From JBCCZC01 sp039188505 (GTDB taxonomy: Bacteria > Pseudomonadota > Gammaproteobacteria > Xanthomonadales > SZUA-38): DNA of 8,847 nucleotides. This document shows positions 1 through 7,117 of the stretch, one piece after another. The stretch's first letter is position 1. Every line of letters begins with the position of its first letter. A program made the translations under genes and the position numbers. The stretch covers positions 1 through 8,847 of the forward strand of contig JBCCZC010000235.1 of the NCBI GenBank assembly GCA_039188505.1, given 5' to 3'. The notes below the pieces were generated by a model. The model was not told where the DNA came from, ran no database searches, and was given only the letters and a program-made list of their open reading frames with translations.

Positions 1-1407
1 GCCTGGGCGGTGGACACGCTCGAGGCGCACGCGAGCGACCCCCGCGAGCAGCGGCTCGACTGGGAGTCCCTCGCGCGGGGGTGCTCAGGAAGCGAACTCT
101 GGGACCTGGCGCAGCGCTCGCTGCTTCGCCAGGGCGAACTGCACAATAACTTGCGGATGACCTGGGGCAAGGCGGTTCTCGACTGGACTGGTGGGCCTGA
201 CGAAGCCCTCGCAAACCTGTTCGACCTCAATCATCGTTACGCGCTGGACGGCAACGATCCCAACAGCTACGGCGGCATCCTGTGGTGTCTCGGGCAGTTC
301 GACCGGCCCTTCAGTCCCGAAGTCTCCGTTACCGGTACCGTCCGACCGCGCAGCGTGCGGGCCCATGAACGTCGCCTGGACGTCGACGCGTATCGGCAGA
401 AGGTCGAGCCACCGGCTGGCGGGCGGCGCCTGCGCTGCGTTGTGATCGGCGCGGGAATCAGCGGTCTGACGGCCGCCCGGACGCTCGCGGATCACGGCCA
501 CGAGGTCGTCGTGGTCGAGAAGGGACGGGGCCCCGGCGGGCGGGCCAGCACTCGGCGGAGTGAGGGGCTGCGCTTCGATCACGGCGCCCAGTACTTCACC
601 GCCCGGGACGACCGGTTCCGGCGCCATGTGCTCGCGTGGCGCGATCGTGGGATCGTGGCGCCGTTGACGACGCCGATCGGCGTAGCCGAGGGCGGGACGC
701 TCAGAGCCGAGACCCGCGAGCATGAGCGCTGGGTCGGGGTCCCGGGGATGAGCGCCATCTGCGCCACGCTTGCCAAGCGGCTCGACTGTCGCTTCGGCTG
801 GCGCGTCGAGGCCCTCGAACGGGGCGACCGGACGACCTTAACGAACGATTCAGGGGATAGCCTCGAGGCGGACGTCGTGATTCTCACGGCGCCGCCAATC
901 CAGGCCGAGGCGCTCCTCGCGGATTTCCCGGTCGCGCTGCCGCGGCTGCCGGTGCTCGCCCCGTGCTGGGCGGTGCTCGCGGAGTTCGACCGTTCACTGT
1001 TGCCGGGTTTCGGCGGCGTATTCGTCAACGAGGGTCCGCTGTCCTGGGTCTCGGCGATGCGTGGGCGGCCGGGCCGCCCGGACCGCGAAGGCTGGGTTCT
1101 CCACGCGTCCCCTGCCTGGTCGCGGAAGCACCTCGAAGATCCGGCGGACCACGTGGCCGCGGCGCTGCTGGCGGCAGCACGCGCCATTCCCGGCGCCGAG
1201 GCTGTCGAGGCGCTGGAGACCTCGGCCCACCGCTGGCGCTACGCGATCGCCGATGCGCCTCGCCACGATGGGGCACTGTGGTTCGAGGAAGCCGGGTTGG
1301 CCCTGTGCGGTGATTGGCTGCACGGCTCGCGCGTCGAAGGCGCTTTCCTCGCGGGAGCGAGCGCAGCAGGACGCGTCCTCGGAAGTCGGCTGGCTCTGGG
1401 GCGCTAG
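1..1407 (+). CDS. Class II DNA photolyase C-terminal domain fused to a renalase-like FAD/NAD(P) oxidoreductase (5' partial)
   Basis: The frame is open from base 1, so the true start lies outside the window; the GTG at 10 is only the first start-like codon. Residues are counted from it. Residues 1-131 match the C-terminal FAD/DNA-binding part of class II CPD photolyases: LWDLAQRSL (30-38), ELHNNLRMTWGK (43-54), DGNDPNSYGG (80-89), WCLGQFDRPF (92-101) and a closing LDVDAY. This family repairs cyclobutane pyrimidine dimers using light and FADH-. After a short linker (132-141), a Rossmann dinucleotide-binding fold starts with GAGISGL (147-153) and the acidic end VVVVEKGRGPGGR. It is followed by the renalase/COG3380-type block RFDHGAQYFTARD and a C-terminal FAD-contact segment CGDW plus EGAFLAGASAAG (433-454), so the oxidoreductase half looks complete. 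Its substrate is unknown. The fusion is seen in sequence with no stop or frame change. The photolyase N-terminus (antenna domain) must lie upstream. It converges on the permease gene with a shared stop. Confidence 0.88.
   Translation, partial: AWAVDTLEAHASDPREQRLDWESLARGCSGSELWDLAQRSLLRQGELHNNLRMTWGKAVLDWTGGPDEALANLFDLNHRYALDGNDPNSYGGILWCLGQFDRPFSPEVSVTGTVRPRSVRAHERRLDVDAYRQKVEPPAGGRRLRCVVIGAGISGLTAARTLADHGHEVVVVEKGRGPGGRASTRRSEGLRFDHGAQYFTARDDRFRRHVLAWRDRGIVAPLTTPIGVAEGGTLRAETREHERWVGVPGMSAICATLAKRLDCRFGWRVEALERGDRTTLTNDSGDSLEADVVILTAPPIQAEALLADFPVALPRLPVLAPCWAVLAEFDRSLLPGFGGVFVNEGPLSWVSAMRGRPGRPDREGWVLHASPAWSRKHLEDPADHVAAALLAAARAIPGAEAVEALETSAHRWRYAIADAPRHDGALWFEEAGLALCGDWLHGSRVEGAFLAGASAAGRVLGSRLALGR
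1404..1407. other. CTAG used as stop codon on both strands
   Basis: The palindromic tetranucleotide CTAG gives TAG (1405-1407) to the forward photolyase/oxidoreductase gene and TAG (complement of 1404-1406) to the reverse permease gene. The two convergent genes overlap by four bases, so no intergenic space remains for a terminator. Any terminator for either gene must lie inside the other gene, and read-through would give antisense RNA. Confidence 0.95.
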
Positions 1408-2786
1408 CCGAGCCTCACCACGCAGACGAGGGTGACCAGCAGCGCGAGCATGAGATTCAGCGCGAAACCTTCCCGCACCATCTCCCGCACCGTCACGCGT
1501 CCGCTCCCGTAGACGATCGCGTTCGGTGCGGTGGCCACGGGCAGCATGAAGGCGCAGCTGGCGCTCATGGCGGCCGGCACCATGAGAATCGCCGGGTCGA
1601 CACCCGCCGCGAGGCCGGCGGCTGCGAGGATCGGCATGAGTAGATTGGTCGTCGCGGTGTTGCTCGTGACCTCCGTGAGAAAGCTCACGGACAGCGCAAT
1701 CAGCAGGACCGTCAGCCACAGGGGCAGCTCGAGCAGTACGGTCAACGCTTCGCCTGTGCGCGTGCTGAGGCCGGACTCGATGAACGCCGATGCAATCGCG
1801 ATGCCGCCGCCGAAGAGGATCAGTACGCCCCAGGGAATGCGGACGGCGGTTTCCCAATCGAGCAGCCGGGAGCCGCGGCCGTCCGGGATCACGAACATGG
1901 CGACGACCGCGAGCAGCGCCACCGACGCGTCGTTGGCCTGGGGCAGGTCGAGCGCCCCGGACCAGCCGCCGAAGGGTTCCCGGCGCGTGACCCAGAGCGC
2001 CGCCGTGATCGCGAACACGATCAGCACGCGGACCTCGGCCGCCTGCCAGCGGCCCGGTGCGGGTAGCTCGAGTACCTCGTGCCGATCGACCCGACGCGTC
2101 AGCCAGAAAGCGATGACCGGGAGGCCGAGCGCGGCGAGGGGGACACCCCAGCTCATCCATTCCGTGAAGCTCGGCGTGGCGCCGGTCGCGCCACCGTAGA
2201 CCTCCATGAAGATCAGGTTCAGCGGCGTACCGACGGGCGTGCCGATGCCGCCGACGCTTGCCCCGTAGGCGATCCCCAGAAAGAGGGCGGTGGCGAGCCG
2301 AGGGCTGGCGTGGGCACCGAGCGCGGCGGCGGCGACGGGCAGCAGCATGAGGGTCGTCGCGGTGTTGGAGATCCACATGCTGAGCACGCCCGATGCAACC
2401 ACGAAGCCCAGGACGACGCGCGCCGGATTGTCGTGGCCGAAGAGACGAATCATGCCCAGCGCCACCCGGCGATGGGCGCCGCTGCGCTCCATGGCCTGGG
2501 AGAGGATGAAGCCGCCGAGGAGGAGCAGGATGAGGGGGCTTCCGTAGGCCTGGGCCGCCTGCCGGGGCGTGATGACGCCTAGGAGTGGGAAGATCGCCAG
2601 CGGCAGCAGTGCCGTCACCGCCATCGGGACGGCTTCGGAGACCCACCAGACCGCGCACCAGACGGTCACCGCCAGCGTGATGGCCTGGCCTGCCGGCCAC
2701 CCGGAACTGGTGCAGGCGAGGCCGGTCAGCAGGCCGGCCAGCGGTCCGATCCAGAGCAACTGGCGACGCACCGGCGTGTCATTCAT
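1404..2786 (-). CDS. DASS/SLC13-family sodium-coupled anion symporter (dicarboxylate or sulfate type)
   Basis: A 460-residue inner-membrane permease of normal family length, predicted to import a divalent anion (C4-dicarboxylate, citrate or sulfate) with Na+. It is hydrophobic throughout and has the two-fold repeat of the family. The two SNT motifs that form the Na+/substrate site are visible as ISNTATT (139-145) and TSNTATT (374-380). Near the C-terminus, residues 409-425 (ASCAFMLPVATAPNAIV) fit the sodium:sulfate symporter signature, with the spaced S-F-P-N-V residues in place. Two re-entrant-loop-like stretches lie around 84-98 and 315-335. The start is the ATG at 2784-2786; GGGAGG (complement of 2799-2804) lies about 12 bases upstream, a slightly long but usable Shine-Dalgarno spacing. 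It is transcribed away from the lipase operon and ends on the shared CTAG. The substrate cannot be assigned, and neighbouring genes give no firm clue. Confidence 0.9.
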   Translation of the reverse strand: MNDTPVRRQLLWIGPLAGLLTGLACTSSGWPAGQAITLAVTVWCAVWWVSEAVPMAVTALLPLAIFPLLGVITPRQAAQAYGSPLILLLLGGFILSQAMERSGAHRRVALGMIRLFGHDNPARVVLGFVVASGVLSMWISNTATTLMLLPVAAAALGAHASPRLATALFLGIAYGASVGGIGTPVGTPLNLIFMEVYGGATGATPSFTEWMSWGVPLAALGLPVIAFWLTRRVDRHEVLELPAPGRWQAAEVRVLIVFAITAALWVTRREPFGGWSGALDLPQANDASVALLAVVAMFVIPDGRGSRLLDWETAVRIPWGVLILFGGGIAIASAFIESGLSTRTGEALTVLLELPLWLTVLLIALSVSFLTEVTSNTATTNLLMPILAAAGLAAGVDPAILMVPAAMSASCAFMLPVATAPNAIVYGSGRVTVREMVREGFALNLMLALLVTLVCVVRLG

Positions 2787-2876
2787 GGGCGCACTGGCCC
2801 TCCCGGAGGCCTGCCGCGATGAAAGCGCGTGACAATAGCGCTCGGAGTCGCGTCAAATTTTGGTTAAAATCCCCGG

Positions 2877-2898
2877 GGCGCAAACGCAGCAAAGCGCC
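2877..2898 (+). other. Small GC stem-loop in the upstream region
   Basis: GGCGC (2877-2881) can pair with GCGCC (2894-2898) around a 12-base loop, immediately after a CCCCGGGG palindrome (2871-2878). No U-run follows the stem, so it is not a typical intrinsic terminator. An alternative helix, GCCG (2896-2899) with CGGC (2908-2911), would compete with it. It could be a leader element or coincidental in GC-rich DNA. Confidence 0.25.
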
Positions 2899-2921
2899 GT
2901 AAGCCATCGGCGAAAAAGGGG

Positions 2922-2935
2922 CAAACGTGCGTTTG
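2922..2935. promoter_or_regulatory. Perfect palindrome CAAACG-TG-CGTTTG, operator-like
   Basis: Two perfect 6-base arms are separated by two bases. The site lies 18 bases upstream of the candidate -35 of the lipase operon and about 92 bases before its ATG. The half-site CAAACG recurs at 2881-2886. The geometry is typical of a dimeric helix-turn-helix regulator (for example a TetR- or LysR-type protein), but no regulator gene is present and the binding protein is unknown. Confidence 0.35.
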
Positions 2936-2953
2936 AATCCGGTTGAGGGTCGC

Positions 2954-2983
2954 TTGCAATGGAGCAATCACTCTAAATATCAT
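2954..2983 (+). promoter_or_regulatory. Candidate sigma70 promoter for the lipase-DUF1302-DUF1329 operon
   Basis: TTGCAA (2954-2959, four of six consensus bases) is followed after 18 bases by TATCAT (2978-2983, five of six). Transcription would start near 2990, giving a leader of about 38 bases before the ATG at 3028. The position is sensible and this is the most AT-rich spot near the operon, but the match is only moderate. Confidence 0.35.
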
Positions 2984-3027
2984 ACGCCGATCCCCACCAC
3001 CTCGACCATCGGAATAGGATAACGAGA

Positions 3028-5241
3028 ATGCGAACCCGACTCTCCATGCTCATGGTCTCGAGTGTCTTCATATTGTCGGCGTGCGGAGGGGGCAGTGGCT
3101 CCGACCGTGCGGTACCCGCGCTGCCAGCGGTCAACGACGACGGCTCGATCACCACGCAGATCCTGCGGGCTCGCTTCGACCTCGCGAGCGGCGACCCGGC
3201 GGCGATTCCGCTGCCAAGCAATCTGCTCTTCTCGGGCACAACGGATCTGACCCTTGAGTTACCGGTCGACCCGACCAATCCCGCAGCGCCGCTCTTCACC
3301 GCGATCAACTCGCTCGACGGCTGGGGCACGACGACCCCTTGGGTCGCGCCGTTCTCCGCGGTTCGCAGCTCAGACATTCCCATCGCGATCAATATCAACC
3401 CAGACACGGTCGTTGCTGGGGACACGGTGCGCTGGTTCGAGGTCTTCAAGGCGTCGCCGTCTCCGGCGGATCCGGTCGGCGGTATCGTTCGCGAACTGAC
3501 GCCGGGCGTCGAATTTGTCGCCACGGTGTCGCAGACAGATGAACTCAACGCGTCGATCCTGCTGGTGCCGCTGACGCCGCTCGATGAGCTGACGACCTAT
3601 ATGGCCGTGATCACCCGGAGCGTCACCGACACGCGCGGCAACAACGCGACGCCCGAGCAGGCTTACTTCATCACCCAGCGGACCTCGCCCCTCGTCGATG
3701 AAAACGGGTCGAGCACCGATCCGCTGCTCGATGACGAGACGGCCCAGGGCCTCGAGCCGGTCCGCCAGCTCGTCAACGCCCAGGAAGCGGCGCTTGCAAC
3801 TGTCGGGATTGCGTCCGAGGACATCGTGGTCAGCTTCGTCGCCACGACCCAGTCCATCACGACGGTGACTCAGGCCGCCGCCAGCCTTGCCGCACCGCAG
3901 GGTAGCCAGCTCGCGCCGACGGGTATCAACACCGCAGTCGTTGGCGGCGCCGGCGTTGCCGACATCGTGGTCGGCGTGATGAACGTGCCCTACTATCTCG
4001 AAGCGCCGAGCGCGAGCGACCCGACGGCCACGTTGACCTCCTTCTGGGAGGCGGAGCCGGGCGCCTATGTGCCGCCGGTCGACCAGTTCGGTCTCGACCC
4101 GACCTCGACGAACATCACGGTCTACAACCCGTTCCCGGTCCAGAAGAGCGTCCAGACCATCCCGGTGCTGGTCACGGTTCCGAACGCGGGCAGCGGACAG
4201 GTCCGGCCCGACGCCGGCTGGCCCGTGGCGATCTTCCAGCACGGGCTGACCCGTAACCGGACGGATATGCTGGCCGTCGCCGACTCCCTGGCCCTTGCGG
4301 GTTTCGCGGTGATCGCCATCGATATTCCGGGGCACGGGGTGGCCTCGGTCGTGGATCCCGCGACCGGCGAGATCACCGGTCCGGAAGCGAATCCGTTCTA
4401 CATCGAGAATACGCCGTTCGGGCCCATCGCATCCGAGCGGACCTTCGATGTCGACCTCTTCAACAACATCACCAGCGCACCCGGTCCCGACGGCTTCATC
4501 GACGGTAGCGGCCAGGGCGCGATTCCGCTGGCGCTGACCAACCAGCGCGGCCAGCGGGACAACCTGCGCCAGGCGTCGGTCGATCTCGTGGCGCTCAACG
4601 CCAGTCTGCCGTTCATGGACTTCACCGGCGACGGATTCCCGGACTTCGACGCATCTCAGGTCCGCTTCGTCGGGCAGAGCCTCGGAACGCTCGTGGGCAT
4701 TCCGTTCACGACCGTCGAGCCGAGCGTCCAGAACGCGGTGTTCAACGTGCCGGGCGCCGGCATCTTCGGCATTCTCGTCGCCAGCCCGACCTTCAGCCCG
4801 GGATTCCTCGCGGCGCTGGCTTCGGCCGGTATCGAGCCGGGTAGTGCGCTCTTCAATCTCTTCATCCTCGGCGCCCAGACGGTCGTCGAATCCGCCGATC
4901 CGATCAACTGGGCCAGCGCGACGGCCTTCGTGAATAACGGCGTCTTCGTTCAGCAGGTCAACGGCGACACGGTCATTCCGAACGTCATCGAGGGCTTCCC
5001 GCTGGCCGGCGGCGAGGCGCTCATCCGCGAGATGGGCCTGCCGGCGCTCACCCAGACCGTGCAGGACCCCAACGGCGTGAAGGCCGCAGCGCGGTTCATC
5101 GTCGGCGACCACGGTTCATTGCTGTCACCCGCCGCCTCGCCCGAGGCGACGATCGAGATGCAGACGCAGATCGCCAGCTTCTTCCTGAGTGGCGGGCGCG
5201 CGGTTCAGGTTACGAACCCGTCGGTTCTCCAAGGCAACTGA
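3028..5241 (+). CDS. Lipoprotein serine esterase/lipase, Pla-1/cef (VolA-like) family
   Basis: A 737-residue predicted surface or outer-membrane lipoprotein that should hydrolyse ester bonds in lipids. The ATG at 3028 is preceded by AGGAT at 3016-3020 with good spacing. Residues 1-19 are a lipoprotein signal ending in the lipobox LSAC (Cys19), followed by a flexible GGGSGSD. The N-terminal ~390 residues are beta-rich and typical of this family (PLPSNLLF at 61-68, then a DELTTYMAVIT block). The alpha/beta-hydrolase core follows: oxyanion-type QHG (404-406), IDIPGHG (431-437), nucleophile elbow GQSLG (549-553, Ser551), NGDTVIPN (645-652, probable acid Asp647) and GDHGS (693-697, probable His695). 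Homologues include Vibrio VolA, a surface lysophospholipase, and the Pla-1/cef extracellular lipases, usually about 700-850 residues, so it looks complete. It heads a tight gene set with DUF1302 and DUF1329. The exact substrate (phospholipid, triglyceride, wax or sterol ester, polyester) is not determinable here. Confidence 0.8.
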   Translation: MRTRLSMLMVSSVFILSACGGGSGSDRAVPALPAVNDDGSITTQILRARFDLASGDPAAIPLPSNLLFSGTTDLTLELPVDPTNPAAPLFTAINSLDGWGTTTPWVAPFSAVRSSDIPIAININPDTVVAGDTVRWFEVFKASPSPADPVGGIVRELTPGVEFVATVSQTDELNASILLVPLTPLDELTTYMAVITRSVTDTRGNNATPEQAYFITQRTSPLVDENGSSTDPLLDDETAQGLEPVRQLVNAQEAALATVGIASEDIVVSFVATTQSITTVTQAAASLAAPQGSQLAPTGINTAVVGGAGVADIVVGVMNVPYYLEAPSASDPTATLTSFWEAEPGAYVPPVDQFGLDPTSTNITVYNPFPVQKSVQTIPVLVTVPNAGSGQVRPDAGWPVAIFQHGLTRNRTDMLAVADSLALAGFAVIAIDIPGHGVASVVDPATGEITGPEANPFYIENTPFGPIASERTFDVDLFNNITSAPGPDGFIDGSGQGAIPLALTNQRGQRDNLRQASVDLVALNASLPFMDFTGDGFPDFDASQVRFVGQSLGTLVGIPFTTVEPSVQNAVFNVPGAGIFGILVASPTFSPGFLAALASAGIEPGSALFNLFILGAQTVVESADPINWASATAFVNNGVFVQQVNGDTVIPNVIEGFPLAGGEALIREMGLPALTQTVQDPNGVKAAARFIVGDHGSLLSPAASPEATIEMQTQIASFFLSGGRAVQVTNPSVLQGN

Positions 5242-5312
5242 TCGGGGGACGAGTGATGACGATCAACGAACAACCCATGCGGAACGTCACCGAGTCAGGG
5301 AGTGCGACCAAG

Positions 5313-7103
5313 ATGAACAAGCAAACCAGCGCCTTGCGGCTGGCCATCCTTGCCGCGCTCGGTGCGACAGGTGTGGCTTTCAACGCCCAGGCTATCGAAT
5401 TCCAGAAAGGCGAGCTCTCGGGCTCCTGGGACACCACGATCACCTACGGCGCGAGCTGGCGGATCGAGGATCGTGATGACAGCAACGTCGGTAAGGACAA
5501 ATTCAATCCGTTCACGTTCCAGCTGCCAGTCGATCAGCGGATCGCCCTGCCGGGACGGTTTTCGAGCAACGGCGACGACGGCAACCTGAACTTCGACGAC
5601 GGCGACCTGATCTCCCACCAGATCCGGTTCACGACCGAACTCGACTTCACCTGGCGAAACTTTGGCGGCTTCTTCCGCGCGCTGGGCTTCTACGACTTCG
5701 AGCTGTCCGGCGCGGACTTCCTGGATTTCGGCGACGGTGGACGGTTCGGCGATCCTGACCGCTACGTCGGCAACGACATCCGGCTCCTGGATGGCTTCTT
5801 CTTCTGGGACTTCAGCCTGGGCGACAACCATCCGGGCACGGTGCGACTCGGTCGTCAGGTCGTCAGCTGGGGTGAGAGCACCTTCATCCAGGGCGGCATG
5901 AACGTCATCAATCCGGTCGACGTTTCCCGCCTCCGGACGGCCGGCGCGGAGCTGAAGGAAGCCTTCCAGGGCGTCGACATGATCTGGGGCACGGTCGATC
6001 TGACGGAGAACCTGTCCCTCGAAGCGCTCTACATGTTCGAGTTCGAGCAGATCGATCCCGATTACCGCGGGACCTACTTCGCGACGAACGATTTCGCGGT
6101 TCCCGGCGGTCAGTTCGCGATGCTTGGCTTCGCGCAGTATCCCGAAGAATTCGGGCCGCTCACGATTCCGCGGAGATTCGACGGCTCGCCGAGCGATAGC
6201 GGTCAGTGGGGCATGGCGCTGCGCTGGTTCGTTCCCGAGTTCAACCAGACGGAATTCGGCTTCTACTACCTGAACTACCACAGCCGCCTGCCGCTGATCA
6301 GCGGCTTCGCGGTGACCAACGGCAGCCCGTCTTCGGGCCAGTACTTCACCGAATACCCGGAGGACATCGAGGTCTGGGGCGCGAGCTTCAACACCGAGGT
6401 GGCCGGCTGGTCGATGGCCGGTGAGGTTACCTATCGCGACAACCTGCCGCTGCAGATCGACGACGTCGAGGTGCTCTTCGGTGCACTGACTCCGCTGAAC
6501 TCGGGCATCCCCGAGCCGGTGAACCGGTTCACCAGCCAGATCGGGGAGGTCGGCTTCGGCGACTTCATCCAAGGCTGGGAGGAGCACGAGGTCACGCAGG
6601 CGCAGATGACCTTTACCCGTCTGATCGGCCCGAACAACTTCCTGAAGGCCCAGCAGATGGTTTTCCTGGCCGAGGTAGGTGGCACCAAGGTCTGGGACCT
6701 CCCGGACCAGAGTGTGCTTCGCTATAACGGACCGGCAACGGATACCGGTGGCGGGCCGGACGAGCTGACGGGCAATTTCCGGAATCCGGTCACCACCGAC
6801 GGGTTTGCGGAAGATTGGTCCTGGGGTTACCGCCTGATTACGCGGGCCGACTACAACTCGGTCTTCGGCACTGCCTGGAACCTGTCGCCGCGCCTCGCGT
6901 TCAACCACGACGTCGACGGCACGTCGCCGGGGCCTGGCGGCAACTTCATTGAAGGTCGGAAGCAGCTGACGCTGGGCGTCGGGGCCAACTATCTGACCCA
7001 ATGGGGTGCCGACCTGTCTTACACGCGCTACTTTGGCGAGGGCCGATTCAACGAATTGCGCGATCGAGACTTTGTGGCCTTCTCGATCTCCTACGCATTC
7101 TGA
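5313..7103 (+). CDS. DUF1302-family outer-membrane beta-barrel protein
   Basis: A 596-residue exported protein of typical family length. I chose the ATG at 5313 because a clean signal peptide starts there (MNKQTS, hydrophobic core to residue 24, cleavage after AQA at 27) and AGGGAG sits at 5297-5302. GTG 5253 or ATG 5256 would add about 20 polar residues before the signal, although GGGGGA at 5244-5249 could serve them. Family hallmarks follow: FQKGELSGSWDTT just after cleavage, then the strongly conserved block RLGRQVVSWGESTFIQGG and NVINPVDVSRLR (about residues 178-210), then AELKEAFQGVDM. The protein ends FSISYAF; a terminal aromatic residue is the usual BAM-recognition signal of outer-membrane barrels. 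The molecular function of DUF1302 is not established. It is regularly found beside DUF1329 and near RND/MMPL exporters or genes for hydrophobic substrates, so a pore or channel for a lipid-like compound is a reasonable inference. It follows the lipase by 71 bases (11 with the longer start). Confidence 0.87.
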   Translation: MNKQTSALRLAILAALGATGVAFNAQAIEFQKGELSGSWDTTITYGASWRIEDRDDSNVGKDKFNPFTFQLPVDQRIALPGRFSSNGDDGNLNFDDGDLISHQIRFTTELDFTWRNFGGFFRALGFYDFELSGADFLDFGDGGRFGDPDRYVGNDIRLLDGFFFWDFSLGDNHPGTVRLGRQVVSWGESTFIQGGMNVINPVDVSRLRTAGAELKEAFQGVDMIWGTVDLTENLSLEALYMFEFEQIDPDYRGTYFATNDFAVPGGQFAMLGFAQYPEEFGPLTIPRRFDGSPSDSGQWGMALRWFVPEFNQTEFGFYYLNYHSRLPLISGFAVTNGSPSSGQYFTEYPEDIEVWGASFNTEVAGWSMAGEVTYRDNLPLQIDDVEVLFGALTPLNSGIPEPVNRFTSQIGEVGFGDFIQGWEEHEVTQAQMTFTRLIGPNNFLKAQQMVFLAEVGGTKVWDLPDQSVLRYNGPATDTGGGPDELTGNFRNPVTTDGFAEDWSWGYRLITRADYNSVFGTAWNLSPRLAFNHDVDGTSPGPGGNFIEGRKQLTLGVGANYLTQWGADLSYTRYFGEGRFNELRDRDFVAFSISYAF

Positions 7104-7117
7104 TCCAGGGACAACCA

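Larger units (their letters stand above)
2787..3027. other. Divergent intergenic region between permease and lipase operon
   Basis: These 241 bases separate two divergently transcribed genes, so promoters for both should be here. The region is AT-richer than the flanking genes, especially 2851-2870 and 2970-2985. It holds a hairpin, a palindrome and a candidate sigma70 promoter, listed separately. I found no convincing promoter for the reverse-strand permease. TTGACG on the reverse strand (complement of 2850-2855) has no well-spaced -10 partner. Confidence 0.6.

Noticed and set aside
994..2700. Long reverse-strand ORF of 568 residues across the oxidoreductase and permease genes
   Set aside because: It is Arg/Pro/His-rich low-information sequence, out of frame with the well-supported permease on the same strand; a shadow of GC-rich coding DNA.
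2865..2870. TAAAAT as a forward -10 element
   Set aside because: No acceptable -35 hexamer at 16-18 bases upstream (TCGGAG at 17). TTGCAA-N18-TATCAT further down fits better.
2865..2960. Possible riboswitch (c-di-GMP-I-like GCAAA and purine-rich loops)
   Set aside because: Only fragments resemble the consensus. The required paired helices and conserved tetraloop/receptor cannot be assembled, and the best promoter candidate lies downstream of most of it.
2779..2967. Small reverse ORF (62 residues) covering the intergenic region and the permease start
   Set aside because: No family resemblance, no good ribosome-binding site, and it overlaps the permease start and the promoter region.
3370..5112. 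Reverse-strand ORF of 580 residues opposite the lipase
   Set aside because: Charged, repetitive R/D/E/G composition with no recognisable motif; antisense shadow of a gene with a clear lipobox and catalytic residues.
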